Assembly: GCF_000143415.4 (NCBI RefSeq)
Contig: NW_003314347.1
Location: 581,438-645,437 of the forward strand
Source of the DNA: Selaginella moellendorffii
Taxonomy: Eukaryota; Streptophyta; Lycopodiopsida; Selaginellales; Selaginellaceae
Reading direction: 5' to 3'
Length of the DNA stretch: 64,000 nt
Shown: positions 29,001 to 40,029 of the stretch, in pieces
How the letters are laid out: each line of letters begins with the position of its first letter
How positions within the stretch are numbered: position 1 is the first letter of the stretch
Notes under the pieces: generated by a model
Seen by the model: only the letters and a program-made list of their open reading frames with translations
Database searches by the model: none
Told to the model about the DNA's origin: nothing
Position numbers and translations under genes: made by a program

Positions 29001-30977
29001 GCAACACTTTTCCCAGACTGCTGCGATGGTCATGACGGCCTGCTCGCATTCTTGCAAATCCTCGGACACGCACAAACGCTCCACCGCGGGTTTTAGCTCG
29101 TGCATGAAGCCTTCAACAGCGGATGCGTCATCCTTCATATGTTTCTTGTGCGTAGCTTGACTTTGCCTGGAGCTTGAGCTGATGACACTGCTCGGAGAAG
29201 AACGTAGCAACGCATCCTCATTTTCCAAATCTTGCCAGAGCTCTTGGTTCTCGTCGTAAAAGGATTCCATAGAATTGCCGGCACCGTGTATTTCCTTCCA
29301 GTTTTCCACCAGCCGCTTCAGCACGTAGTTGGTACTTGGAAGAGCTCTATTTTTTAAGAGCTGCCGGGTGATGGGACAAGTTGTGTTCCCTCTTTCCAGC
29401 CATTCCCGTATGGCTGTTCGTTCGTAAGTCTGTCCTGTCTCAAGTGTCACTGGATCATCGAAGAGCTGGTTCGTGATGGGACAGACAAAGTCTTTCGGAG
29501 GCCTGACCATGCGTCTTTCATACGCATCCGTTTCAGACGTCACAGACCTGTAAAGAAAATGTCAGGGACTGCTCCCTAAAGTAAGTAGTAAGAGTACCTT
29601 TCTTCATCGTAAATATCACCGTCTCTGGAGATAGAATTCAAGTGCTCGACGTGATTCAACGAGCACCTTCGCTCTAGTGAGCGCTCACTCGTATCCAGTT
29701 CGCTCCGATTAAAGGAAGATGATCGAGACGTTTTCTGTTGAGCGCCTGGTCTTGAAAACTCAGCACTGATTGAAGATCTTGACATAGGATGCGCATGCTC
29801 GTACGACCTTTCACTCGTCTTGTCAAACGAGGAAGAGCGCGAAAGTGAAGCTCCTTTTGAAGAAGTCGCGCTTGCTGGCTGTTTCTTTTCTTCAGAGCTT
29901 TCGTGATCTTTGATTTGCCGCGAAAACGACAATTGCGTTTCCGTGTCGTTCACTAATTCATTGTCTCCATCCCTGCAATAAGATCATCGGAGCGGACAAG
30001 ATAAAAAACAATCCAGAAAACCGACAGCCGCAGCCACAGTACCTCTCTTCGTCGCTCTCATGCTCCTGAATCACTTCCAGCTGAGCTTTCAAAGGCTGGA
30101 AGACTTCGTCCGTTACCGGCGGCTCAGCAGTCGGCAGCAAAGGCTTGACCACCTTGAGCTGTGACGACGGAAGCCTCAAACAATCCCTGTAGAACTTGGC
30201 ATATTGTCGGGTGTGATCGTCCAGCGTGTTCTGGTAGAGCTCCTCGAGCACCTGGAGTTGAGCTGCTTGCTCGGGAGTGACCGCCGAAAGGAGATTGTTG
30301 GGAGCCACTTCATCGGTAGAAACCGCAAAGAAATCGTCCCTGGAGTATGAAGGAAAATCCACACTATAGTCACCACCATGACCAAGTGTTGCGTGATCCT
30401 GAGACGGTGGAGCAGCGAGTAGCTTCGCTCGCTGCTCGGAGTACCAGCTCGAAATCCCTGTCAAATGCCGCTGGAACAGCGCTTCCCACAGCCCCGGGGC
30501 AAAATCCACTCTCGACTGGAAAGGCTCGGCGATGAACATCTCCAGGAGATTCTCGGCGGCCCTGCGATCGTCGCTCCGCAGCTTCCACACCAGCGCCAGA
30601 TTCATGTGAGCCGAGGCAGCGAGATAGGCATTGGAGATCCCCGCCGTATCACTCCCCCGATCCAGCAGCGCGCACACCTGGAGCATCTTCTCGGCGTAAT
30701 CCAGCCGAGCGATCTTCGTCTCCACATTGCCGGTCTGGATCGCCTCCTCGAGCGCGTCGATACCCCAGCCAAGATTCGCGAGCACTGCCTGATCCGCATA
30801 CCTGACCTCGCGATCTTGGCCCTGCTGCTGCTGCTGCCGATCGAGGATCCACCGCCGCTCCGCCTCGCGCTGCCGCCGCCGCCGGGATGGATCGATTAGG
30901 GCATCCAGGGCATAGCGCGACACGGAAGAGAGGAGGACGTTCTCTATGCTCGCGTCAAACAATGGAAGCATTGTCAT
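26084..30977 (-). CDS. LIN: U-box/WD40 E3 ubiquitin ligase of the CERBERUS/LIN family
   Basis: About 13 exons. Exon 1 (30977-30043) encodes the family-specific N-terminal region (IDALEEAIQTGNVETKIARL, YAEKMLQVCALL, FIAEPFQSRVDFAPGLWEAL, TLDDHTRQYAKFYRDCLRL). Exon 2 (29972-29598) is a Ser-rich linker with repeated SRSSSF. Exon 3 (29547-28339) begins with a U-box (FVCPITNQLFDDPVTLETGQ, NTTCPITRQLL), which binds an E2, followed by ARM-like repeats. The last six exons, roughly 27250-26084, each encode about one WD40 repeat and end DGKIRIISF. In legumes CERBERUS/LIN is needed for rhizobial infection threads and mycorrhizal colonisation. The domain order here matches, so orthology is likely, but a symbiotic role in this plant is inference only. 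No break was seen. Later exon limits are approximate. Confidence 0.92.
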
Positions 30978-31752
30978 GATGATCGGAAAATTTGAACATC
31001 AATGTTCCAAACCATGGAATGGATATTTGATCGCTGGCATTGTAAGGATGGAAAGACAAGGCTGCCACTGTTTGGATCCATGCGCGGCACTGACACTTGC
31101 TTGCAAGAGAATCTCCGCCGGCCGACCAGTCCATCTCCATTTCTTACTAACACGTGGCAGATGAGTACGCTGCCACGTATGCCACAACACACTTGGCATG
31201 CCACGTCTATAAATGGTAGCCCTAATTTTAAGGGCCTGGTTTTGAAACAGAATATTCATGGCCATCCCGGGCTTGGGAAAGCATACTGTGATTTCATCTC
31301 TTGGAGAAGGTCTTTGCAGCCAAGTAGTGGTCATATTCCTTGATCGCATTTTTAAAATTAGCGCGGTGGCATAGATGGATCGGAATGGCCCCTCCAGAAT
31401 TTCTTCCCTTTTCTGGTTTCTTGTGGCAAAGAGCTGTTCTTTAGTTTTCTTCTCTAGCGAAACCGTCAGGCGTGGACTCGTAATCCTGGCAATAGAAGAC
31501 GATGGATTGATCTTTGTTTGCGCAGGCATGTATGTTCCTTGATCCCAAGATCATGTATGGAGTTTTTTCAGCGTCTAATCTTGGCCCAGCAAGGTGGCCA
31601 ATGCTGGTGCAATCGATCTCCGCGGTGGCAGCAGTGCAGGTAGATCGACATTTAGCTGGCCAAAGTTATATTTTATATTTTTCAATATCTTAGCAGGATT
31701 TGAATTAAACAAGTGAATAAAGAAAACTATGACTCAACATCGACCATCCAAA
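30978..31752. other. Intergenic, LIN promoter side
   Basis: About 775 bp upstream of LIN and downstream of the dioxygenase gene. It has overlapping short ORFs on both strands with no recognisable product, and an AT-rich block at 31670-31740 close to the dioxygenase stop. Confidence 0.5.
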
Positions 31753-34452
31753 TCAAACCAATTTGTTCAAGAGCTTCCGCAGCTTCTCGATCTTGTCACC
31801 CGAGCTTTGTATCATTCGCTCATAGTTGACACGATCAAGCCTTGGGTTTAGTTTTTGGTGCTCGTCTTCTTCATCTTCTTCATCTTCTTCATCCACTTCA
31901 TCATTGTGCCCTTCATAGTAGTAAATTTTAGCATTAATCACCTTCTTCAACCCATCTCTAGCAGCATCATCCCATCTCTTGGCTCTCTTATTCAAGCTAG
32001 CAATATCGTCCCATGTCTCGACTCCACCCAAGTTTTTCTCCAGAAGTTTAAATTCACCACTTCTCACACGCTTTACTATACTTCCCACTATCTCCTCATT
32101 GCCCAGCCAAATTGCAACTTCAGCCAGTTCCTTGTAGTGACTGCGATATATCAGTGCTCGTGACAAAAGTTCCAAGAAGAGCTGCGTCACCTTTTCATCC
32201 TTCTTCAAGCCAATCAGCCCTGCTGCTTGTTTCAATTTGATCACAGTATTTCTTAGCTCCCAATCTTTCACTTTCCTCACGGCATCATGGAATTTCTCAT
32301 CCAGAGCCAAGAGCAGCACAAGTGCATCGTCACTACCAATGTCACTTAGCCCACCATAGATTTCTTCGAGGTCAACATCCTTGATGAATCTCTTCTTTGC
32401 CAAGGCCCTTGCAGCATCGTGACATCCTTGAGACTCCAGCTCCAAGACAAATTCGGCAATTGCTTGCAGAAATCCTCTCCTTCCTTTCAGCTGGAGCTTA
32501 GCCAGCTTTTCCATCTTTTTCTTCGCTGTTTCGCTGGGCGAAGGTGGACATTTAAAAGATCTTCCATAGCTCTGCTCGGGTTTCTCTGCTTCTCTCTCCC
32601 ATGAAGCCTCTTTGATTGCCAGCGTCTTCTCCCAAGACTCTTCGATGCGAAGAAAGCTGCTCTCTCCCCATTTTTTGACTACCTGGACCAAGCAGCCAGC
32701 GGGAAAGTAATAAAGTGTGGATGCGATATCCAAAATCTTCCATGCGTCATCTTCACGTCCACACTTGACGAAGAAGCCCAGCAAACGTGTCAAAAACAAA
32801 TTGCTCGTGCAGACATTCTCGTCCTCCAACAGCTTATATGCAAAAACTACAGCCGCCTCCTGCAAGCCACTCCCGCTCAGATGCTCGGCAAAGCTTACAA
32901 TCTCAGGCTGCTTCTCTTCCTCCTGCAAGAGCCCCTCAATCACCCCGCTGTAGCATTCATCCCATCCATACTTTTGTACCGCAGCAACCATAGCCTGTGC
33001 TTCTGTTTCCATGAGCTTCATCCCCCACTTCTTCATGACAGAAAAGGCTGCATCGCGAAAGTCGTGTTTGACGCAAAACTCTAGCAGAATTTTCACATTC
33101 AACCTTGTATCCTGGGAGTTTGACAAAGCATCCACGTATCGCTCTAAATCCCCACTCGTCCGGCCAGGCTCGCGCTTGTGCTGCTCCTCGAGCCAGTTCA
33201 CTACACATCTGACTGACTGTGTTGCGCACAGCGCCTCCATTCTGCAATCCTTGGGCCACACCACCAGAGCTGCGGTATGATAGAACGAGTTTGTATCGCC
33301 GCCATCGTTGCCATTGTATGGTTCAGTCTCCTTCTTGTCTGGTGAGTCGTCAAAAGGATCTTCCTTGTTGCTGTCGTCCCTCACAACCTGATTTTCTAAA
33401 GACAAGCTGCTACTTGTGAAGTGCTCGGGTTTTTGATCGTCGATTGTTGTCCAGTTCTCCACACTGTAGTCAACCTCGAATATGTCACAAATCTCGTTAT
33501 CGATGGTGTGCTTGACGAGCATGCAGAGATAAACGTCGAGGAAGCTTGTGCAGCTCAGCACAAGCGCTGCGACAACCCTGTCGTGTCCCTTGAGCCCCGC
33601 AAAGCTCAGGCTGTTGTTCGAGTACTTGTGGCCCAGAGGAATGGCGAGGATCGGTGACGAGGAGCCTTGCATTTTCTCAGCCCATTGTTTCAGCTGGCTT
33701 TGAACACTCCCGATGGCTGACACGTAGTGGCGAGCATCGACATCCACAAACTTTGCATTGCTCCGCACCAGGCTGAACACCAGGCAAAGCCTTGTCCCGC
33801 TCGTCACCTCGGCCAGCTTGTGCTCGCAATCGCAGAAGAAAGCCGTCTGAAAGTACCCCGTCCTTGAATCGGGACCAGAGAAATCAAAAGTGACACTCTT
33901 CTTCCCATGAAGAATCTCCAGCTTGCCACCCTCGTGCCCGGACTCTGTTGGAAGCTGCAAGATCATCGTCGCAAACATCCCAACCTCCTTCTCGGTATCC
34001 CTGTGAGACTTGAAGTGGCCACCCTGCTCATACAGAAGCAGCTTATACAGTCTCACGTCCAAGCCAAGCGCAGCCGCATCGATCCCCATCTCCTCCATCG
34101 CGGGAACGGCCATGTCGAGCACCACCTTTGAGAAAAAGTCTGGGATTTGAGGGCAACTCACTTTGGACGCGTCCACTTGCCATGCACGGCGGACATCAGT
34201 GTCGAGCAAAGTTTCCTCGCCCTTTCCATAGGGTGCTTGCTGTGACACGGCCTTGAGCTTGAGGAAGCCATCGCCGGAGAGAGGAAGGGCGAGATCTCCA
34301 GCGCCCTCCACTCGCAAGGAGGCGGGTATGGCGAATTTGCTTGCATCAACCTCGCCTCCCGTGGCGTACTTTTGGCGGGGAAGAGTAGACCACAGTACCT
34401 TGAGCAGCGCCTGGTAATCCACAAACCGCTTGTTAGCTTTTTGTTCCTTCAT
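31753..34452 (-). CDS. Large intronless 2-oxoglutarate/Fe(II) oxygenase-domain protein (P4Hc type)
   Basis: An 899-residue single-exon ORF. The N-terminal quarter is a P4Hc-like dioxygenase domain. LYEQGGHFKSHRDTEKE gives iron ligands H150 and D152; CEHKLAEVTSGTRLCLVF gives the distal His (H211) and the 2-oxoglutarate-binding Arg (R221). All key residues are present, so it should be catalytically competent; the substrate is unknown. The remaining about 670 residues are helical, charged and without a domain I can name, ending in an acidic run (EVDEEDEEDEEDEH) and a basic tail. The fused architecture is much longer than typical plant prolyl 4-hydroxylases (about 300 residues), and no signal anchor is seen, suggesting a cytosolic or nuclear enzyme. 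A scrambled relic of a paralogue lies about 6 kb downstream. Confidence 0.85.
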   Translation of the reverse strand: MKEQKANKRFVDYQALLKVLWSTLPRQKYATGGEVDASKFAIPASLRVEGAGDLALPLSGDGFLKLKAVSQQAPYGKGEETLLDTDVRRAWQVDASKVSCPQIPDFFSKVVLDMAVPAMEEMGIDAAALGLDVRLYKLLLYEQGGHFKSHRDTEKEVGMFATMILQLPTESGHEGGKLEILHGKKSVTFDFSGPDSRTGYFQTAFFCDCEHKLAEVTSGTRLCLVFSLVRSNAKFVDVDARHYVSAIGSVQSQLKQWAEKMQGSSSPILAIPLGHKYSNNSLSFAGLKGHDRVVAALVLSCTSFLDVYLCMLVKHTIDNEICDIFEVDYSVENWTTIDDQKPEHFTSSSLSLENQVVRDDSNKEDPFDDSPDKKETEPYNGNDGGDTNSFYHTAALVVWPKDCRMEALCATQSVRCVVNWLEEQHKREPGRTSGDLERYVDALSNSQDTRLNVKILLEFCVKHDFRDAAFSVMKKWGMKLMETEAQAMVAAVQKYGWDECYSGVIEGLLQEEEKQPEIVSFAEHLSGSGLQEAAVVFAYKLLEDENVCTSNLFLTRLLGFFVKCGREDDAWKILDIASTLYYFPAGCLVQVVKKWGESSFLRIEESWEKTLAIKEASWEREAEKPEQSYGRSFKCPPSPSETAKKKMEKLAKLQLKGRRGFLQAIAEFVLELESQGCHDAARALAKKRFIKDVDLEEIYGGLSDIGSDDALVLLLALDEKFHDAVRKVKDWELRNTVIKLKQAAGLIGLKKDEKVTQLFLELLSRALIYRSHYKELAEVAIWLGNEEIVGSIVKRVRSGEFKLLEKNLGGVETWDDIASLNKRAKRWDDAARDGLKKVINAKIYYYEGHNDEVDEEDEEDEEDEHQKLNPRLDRVNYERMIQSSGDKIEKLRKLLNKLV

Positions 34453-34566
34453 TTTGATTAGGCTTAGAGTTTGGTACTTTTAGCTCAAAGCCATCTTATT
34501 CATCTTTATTCTCTCTATAATCTACAAATAACTCATCCTCTCGACATGGAGGATCCGAGAGCCTAG

Positions 34567-34872
34567 TTAGTTCTTCTTGCTGCACGAGGTGTATCCGTGC
34601 AGCTTGCAGCGCGTCGGGATGCTCTCCGCGTTGTGCTCGTTGATGCTGTATCCCGCGGCCTTTGCTGCGGCGATGGTGCTGCACAGGCACGCTGGATTGC
34701 TCTTGAATCCCTCCACCACCTTGCAGCACGCCCCCGAGGGTGTCGCCGTAGCGCTGCGCGTCGCGGCGGCACACGGCAGCAGCGCCGAGTAGTTGTTGCT
34801 GCATGTAGCCGCCGCGGCCATGGAGACTAACATGTAAGACGCGAGCACCAGCATTGCGATCTTCACAGCCAT
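34567..34872 (-). CDS. Non-specific lipid-transfer protein
   Basis: 101 residues. The start at 34872 was chosen because it begins a signal peptide (MAVKIAMLVLASYML) and is preceded by a TATA box about 70 bp upstream, although the frame stays open further upstream. The mature part has the eight-cysteine pattern C-C-CC-CxC-C-C (ATCSNNY, LLPC, GACCK, ACLCS, PTRC, TSC), with Leu between the two Cys of CxC. Four disulphides enclose a lipid-binding cavity. Such proteins are secreted and take part in cuticle formation or defence. The length fits the family. No intron. Confidence 0.93.
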   Translation of the reverse strand: MAVKIAMLVLASYMLVSMAAAATCSNNYSALLPCAAATRSATATPSGACCKVVEGFKSNPACLCSTIAAAKAAGYSINEHNAESIPTRCKLHGYTSCSKKN

Positions 34873-34940
34873 CTCTCTTTCCCTTCTTCTCTCCGAGAAG
34901 CTTTGGATTGCTACGAGTGGAAGAAGCGCTGCCTGGCAAG

Positions 34941-34950
34941 CTTTTATAGT
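34941..34950 (-). promoter_or_regulatory. TATA box of the lipid-transfer protein gene
   Basis: CTATAAAAGC on the minus strand, about 70 bp upstream of the chosen start codon. It supports the downstream ATG over the longer ORF. Confidence 0.75.
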
Positions 34951-35091
34951 TCGGGAGTGTGTAACGCATCCCGGGATATATTCCAGATATCTGGTTGCGT
35001 GGAGCACTACCTTCACATTTTGTGTCACTTATCTTGCTCAATTGGCGCCAACTTTTGCTCGTCTTGACGCTTTCGAATGTTTCCGAGTGAT

Positions 35092-38000
35092 TCATGTTTT
35101 ACTGTCACGGTGCTTCTCCAGTGAAGAATTATCTACAAAGCTCCCATTGCTAGCTAAGGACTCGGTGCTTAAATCTTGTTTGGACCCGGTCTTGGTGGAA
35201 TGATCTCGCACCTTGTCCTGGTTTGGAAGAGAAACATAAGTACAAACTATAGCCAAAACTTGCATTAGAATACTCACCTGGAATGGTTTCACCCACGCAA
35301 ACTCGCCACCAGCTTTCTTCTCCAGTGCTTCCTGCGCTTGGACATCCAGAGACTCGCGCATTATGCGTCTCAAGAAGTTGACGTCGTCCGGCATGACTCC
35401 GAGGCCCCGGAGTAGCACAGACCCAAGCTCCAAGCTCGTCTGATGGTTTTTAAAGCTTTTTCAACACTGAGAAAAGCAAAGGCTTGCATACCTCAGCGTT
35501 TTCCAAGATAGCATCAGTAGCGCCGGCTTGTTTAAGCTCGAGCAAGTGTCCCAAGTCTTGTGCTCTAGCGAATATAGGCGTCTGTCCACGCAGGAGGTTA
35601 GTGCAAAAAAAAATAAAATAAAAAAAATGAAAATACCTCTGGAAATGCTAGCCGCAGCCTCTCCACTGCTTGCACAGCACTTCCTCTGCCAGTGTACATC
35701 ACCATGAGTGCCTTCGGTTTTACCACCCCAGCAGTTTGTAACACCAATGGCCGTGATCCATCTCCATACAGGACAGGAAAGCCCAGCGTCCTAGACACCT
35801 GATAGAAGAGATGAGAAACAAAAAGCTTCTTGTAGTTCTAACTTCAGCTTGCCTTCACGCGGTTAGGATCAAGATCAAATGCTAGATATGGCCAGCCTTC
35901 AACATCACCGCCAGGACCATTTGCTAGAGGCGTAGACAGGAAGTTGGCTAGAACCTGGAAAAACAAAGTAAGCAAAATAAGCTATGCTGTAGATCAGAAA
36001 CCTGGCCAGTCTGACCAAATCCAACAATAACAACCGGCTCAGCAACTTTAGGAATTTCCACCTTTTTAATCTGTAAAGACTACCTGGATCAGCTTCAAAG
36101 TGAAAAGCCAGTATACCTCCGTAGAATCTTGTTGAATTTTCAACTCAATAATGGTAGCAAGCTTGCGACCAATCTCGTTCAAGAAAGGAGTGAGAGCCAT
36201 CGACAATACAACCACGATAATGAGTAAACGGTTGAGCTCCAAGGGCAATACTCCAAGCCTGTACAGCAACAAAAGTAATAAGAAAGTGGCACTAAAGCTC
36301 GCTTTTGTGAGTACCTGTTTGCAAGAGCGAAAACCACGAAGGCAAATTCTCCACCTTGTGAGAGAAGCAGGCCAGTACGAACACTTTCTGGCAGTGACAA
36401 GCCAACTTTATTGCCAATGGCGGTAGTGATTAGTGTTTTTATCGCGATTAAGCCACCTAGGAGTGCTAAAACATTTGGCCACTCTCGAATTAAAAGCTGC
36501 AAAATGGATAGAACAGTATAAAAATCGGTCAAAAACAATGCTCTGTCCTCACCTGGAGATCGATCGATGTGCCCGTCGTTACAAAAAACAGTCCAAGCAA
36601 TAATCCTCTGAAAGGACGAATGTCTGCTTCGACTTGTGTGCGATAATTTGTCTCCGCTAAAAGTGCACCAGCGAGAAATGCTCCAAGCTTTCACAACGAA
36701 ATATTCAGCACAAAAGCATCTCCTGAGTATGAATGCACATACCGTGTCGCTGAACCCAAGCTTTTGCGTTAGCAGAGACGTTCCAGTGACTGTAAGCAAA
36801 CAAAGAGCTACAAAAGCTTCGGAGCTCCTTGAATCTGCTACGACCTGTATCAATTTGAATCGATTAAATAAAACGATTTGAGGGGTGGCCAACCTCAAAA
36901 ATACGACGAAGAAGTAATTGTCCGCCAAGGGACAGTGCTCCCAAGCCACCCAAGGCTTTTAGACTTTCAGCCGCCATTACAGGCCAGAGACTCTCTTGTG
37001 AAAAATTCTGTAATATCGATATGAAGATACGAGCAGATGAGATATCAGAATAACATACCCCGGTTTCTAGAATTGGTAGAATGACCAGCAAAGGTACGAC
37101 AGCAATGTCCTAGAAATACCAAGTTAGTAAAAGAATTTTGTTGCGCATCTTGTACTTGAAACAGAAGAATTCCAAGGGTGGCAGAGCCAAATCTTGTTGG
37201 AAGTTCTCCCTTCTCTGAAAGAAGCTGCAAAAATACAGCACTTAACAAATTAACAAAGAAGCATTTTGGACAACAAACCTGCAAGACAAATGCGGAAGAA
37301 GACAATGATAAACCCGCTCCAATAACTACAGCTTCGTCTACAGTTCTAATATTTACCTGTTAAAAGGACAGTTAAAAGATGGCCATGTTTGCCCACAAAA
37401 CTTACAAGATCCGGTCGAGAATGGAAAAGAAATTCGAGAAGTCTAGTTCCCAGTGCTCCATTTGGTGGAAGCTCAAATGCTGCGAACGCTACTGTCGATA
37501 GTAAAACCTGGCATAGGAAACCAAAAAATATCAAACGAAAGGCTAGAAAACGATCAAGCACCTGTGCAAATCCCATGCCAAATGCATACTTGGCCAATGC
37601 TTTTAAACGAGCGAGAGACAATTCTAATCCCATTTCAAAGAGCTGTTGGAAATTAAAAGAAATTCGATCAGGAAAACATCACAAAAGCTCACAGCGAAAA
37701 TACTTACAAGGAAAAGTATACCTAGTTCAGATAGAGCTTTGATGTCCGTCACGTTTCTGATAAGTCCGAGCTGGTTCATCACTACTCCAGACAAGAGAAA
37801 TCCCAAAATCTACGCAAAAGAAAAAAAAAGTTTTCGAGCTTCATGTTGAAAAAAATAATACTCACAGGGCTTGCTTTGAAGGCTTTGAATGAAGGCACGA
37901 CGAGCACTGTGGCGACGAGGAAAGTAAGCGTGTCCAATCCAAGGTCGTTGATTGTCTCCAGACTTACGTCCATGGCTCCATGAATAACAATTGCCTGTCG

Positions 38001-38347
38001 CGTTCTACGTCGAAAACTTCTCGTTTGCCGCAGCAGAGAACCAAAGAAACTGCTAACAATTTTTTCCTGATGGGTGGATGCCACTCCAGCTCCGGGCCTT
38101 GCAGCGCAGATTTCTTTACAATGCGCTAGCACCTATAGAAGAGAAACGAATACTTGTCTCGAGAAGATAAGAAAAGGAATGAAGAACTTACCGGGAATCC
38201 AGTCAATCTGACGTAGGGATCCTTGCACGCCAAGACGAATTTGGCGTGCAAAGCCATGGCGAGGGCTACAAATCCAGCTCCAAGATCAGCGAGGCGACGA
38301 TTGGAACAAGCCGCCAAAGCTCCACAGCCGCATTCTTCACTCCACAC
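35092..38347 (-). CDS. KEA3: K+/H+ antiporter of the chloroplast KEA3 type
   Basis: CPA2-family cation/proton antiporter. Arabidopsis KEA3 sits in the thylakoid membrane and releases protons from the lumen to tune photoprotection. Exon 1 is 38347-38192, exon 2 is 38132-37866, and many short exons follow to the stop at 35092. Membrane segments include LGLDTLTFLVATVLVVP, ILGFLLSGVVMNQLGLIRN, ELGILFLLFEMGLELSL and EAVVIGAGLSLSSSAFVLQL. The C-terminal KTN/TrkA-N nucleotide-binding domain has VVIVGFGQTGQV, where the GxGxxG motif is intact. The order matches KEA3 closely. The N-terminus (MWSEECGCGALAACSN) is not a clear plastid transit peptide, so the true start could lie elsewhere. It ends about 220 bp from the lipid-transfer protein start, same strand. 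Confidence 0.92.
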
Positions 38348-38491
38348 GCCGCCATATCCACAATTGGATTTTTGGAAAGACCATATCTACGTGGCCATTT
38401 CGCGGCCTGGGTTCGAATCTTTAAGTAAACTCGTCTCTTTAAGTATGCTTTCTCTGTAAAAATGAAACCTTTAATTCAAGAGATAAGTTCC

Positions 38492-39771
38492 TTACTCATG
38501 GACAATGTTCACGCGTTTGTCTAACACCTTATTGAGAGTATTAGCGAGACGAACACCAGCTCGTGCAAGCAACAGTTTCACAATTGGCCAACGCGTCTCG
38601 AAATACGCATCTGTGTAACAAGAGTCGTCACTTACGAAAGGATAAAAAGTGCAAGCAACAAACCAGCCAATGTAGAGTTTTGAGGTGCATCCTTGTAACC
38701 CGAAGCGCAAGCAAATTTGATGCTCTCCTTCGCATACCTGATAATGACACAGAGCTGATTGTTCTGCCAGTTTAGACCAAATTACTCACTTACCTTACTG
38801 GACAGGTAAACTCTTCACCAGGACAGTGTCCCCACTTTGCAGCCTCCTCTGCCTAAACACGGATAAGTAACCTGGGAAGAAATGGCAACTAAGTTGTTCA
38901 CAGTGATGTTTTTCTTGATATCATGTTCCATGCTTGCAATGGAACCCGCATAAAATCTTTCCAGAGCCTTGTTGATGATATCTGAGTCCCACACCTACAA
39001 AGTTCAACTTCGGCATCACACCTTCTGTAGGATGTAGCTTCATACTTACCCGATGAAGATTGCTGGAGCGGTTGTACCAAGTCAGAAGTATAGTGTTGCC
39101 ACCGAGATCGCCAAGGAATCCCAAATGCATTGGCTGCAAGAAGTTCACTGTTTCAGACAAAGAAAAAGGACAAAGAGCGAACCTGATGAATGTCCCCCAA
39201 GAAATGAGCTAAGAACATAAGTGCTTCTGTGAGATTATCTGTGAGATCACACTGGTGAGGTGGAAATGCAATAGCAAAAGTTAGCACTAACAGGTGACGT
39301 TGTGCTGATGCTCGAGCTGCGAAGTGTAGTTGTAGATAGCAGCAGTTATGCACACGTTTTTAGCTCCAAAGTAGTGACAATCCCCTGCGCATATTAGAGT
39401 GAGCTTATAATGAATCCTGAAGTAATTCTTTCCTTGCTTTCATCATCGAATCCACAAACGTTGTCGGGTGTGTCTGCAAAATGGAGAGGAGCGCTCCAGC
39501 TATAAGCATACGAACGTTTAACTTGATCTGGCCATAAGCAGGCGTGCGAGAAGTTGAGGCTAGTCACGGAAAGCAAGTTTGTGACTGCGCTCTGAGTCGG
39601 TGCCTTGAAAAGAGACTGAAGAAAAAGAAGAAGAAATAAACACAGTGATAGAAATTAGAGTTGAAATACCTGTGCGATAGTGCAGGTAACAATGTGGCCG
39701 ATGTCGCCCCAACCGGCAACTTCGGCTGAGAATGCTGCCAACAGCAACACCACGCTCCTTAAGGTAACCAT
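38492..39771 (-). CDS. S1/P1-type nuclease, tandem copy A
   Basis: Secreted zinc nuclease of the plant ENDO/BFN1 family, which degrades RNA and single-stranded DNA, often in senescence or cell death. Exon 1 (39771-39670) encodes a signal peptide and WGDIGHIVTC, where the mature N-terminal Trp and the His are zinc ligands. Exon 2 ends at 39438 and encodes PLHFADTPDNVCGF. Later exons encode DCHYFGAKNVCITAA, ALMFLAHFLGDIHQPMH, GDLGGNTILLTWYN and a conserved C-terminus (ETRWPIVKLLLARAGVRLA). The family's Asp and His ligands are present. Intron 2 (39437-39385) begins GC instead of the GT found in copy B at the same site. The gene lies 145 bp upstream of KEA3, on the same strand. Confidence 0.9.
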
Positions 39772-40029
39772 AATCGAGAAGCGAGTGTTGCAAATAACCA
39801 GAACGAAGCTCGCAATGAAAAAAATTCCTCTTTTTCCGTATGAACAGTCACTGGAATCCAGCTAACCAACAAGACAGGCACACTGGCGTGTAGCACGTTA
39901 TTGTTGTAAGAAATGAACAGTGCATTGCTACCGCAAGGCTTACTCTCTAACCATGAATAAAATTAGAAAGATTAAAAGTTGGTAATAGCCTTGTCGTGTT
40001 CTCATAGCTTTCACCGACCATCAGATCGA

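Noticed and set aside
34873-35028. Longer lipid-transfer protein start at 35028
   Set aside because: The extra 52 residues would precede and mask the signal peptide, and the TATA box lies inside this stretch.
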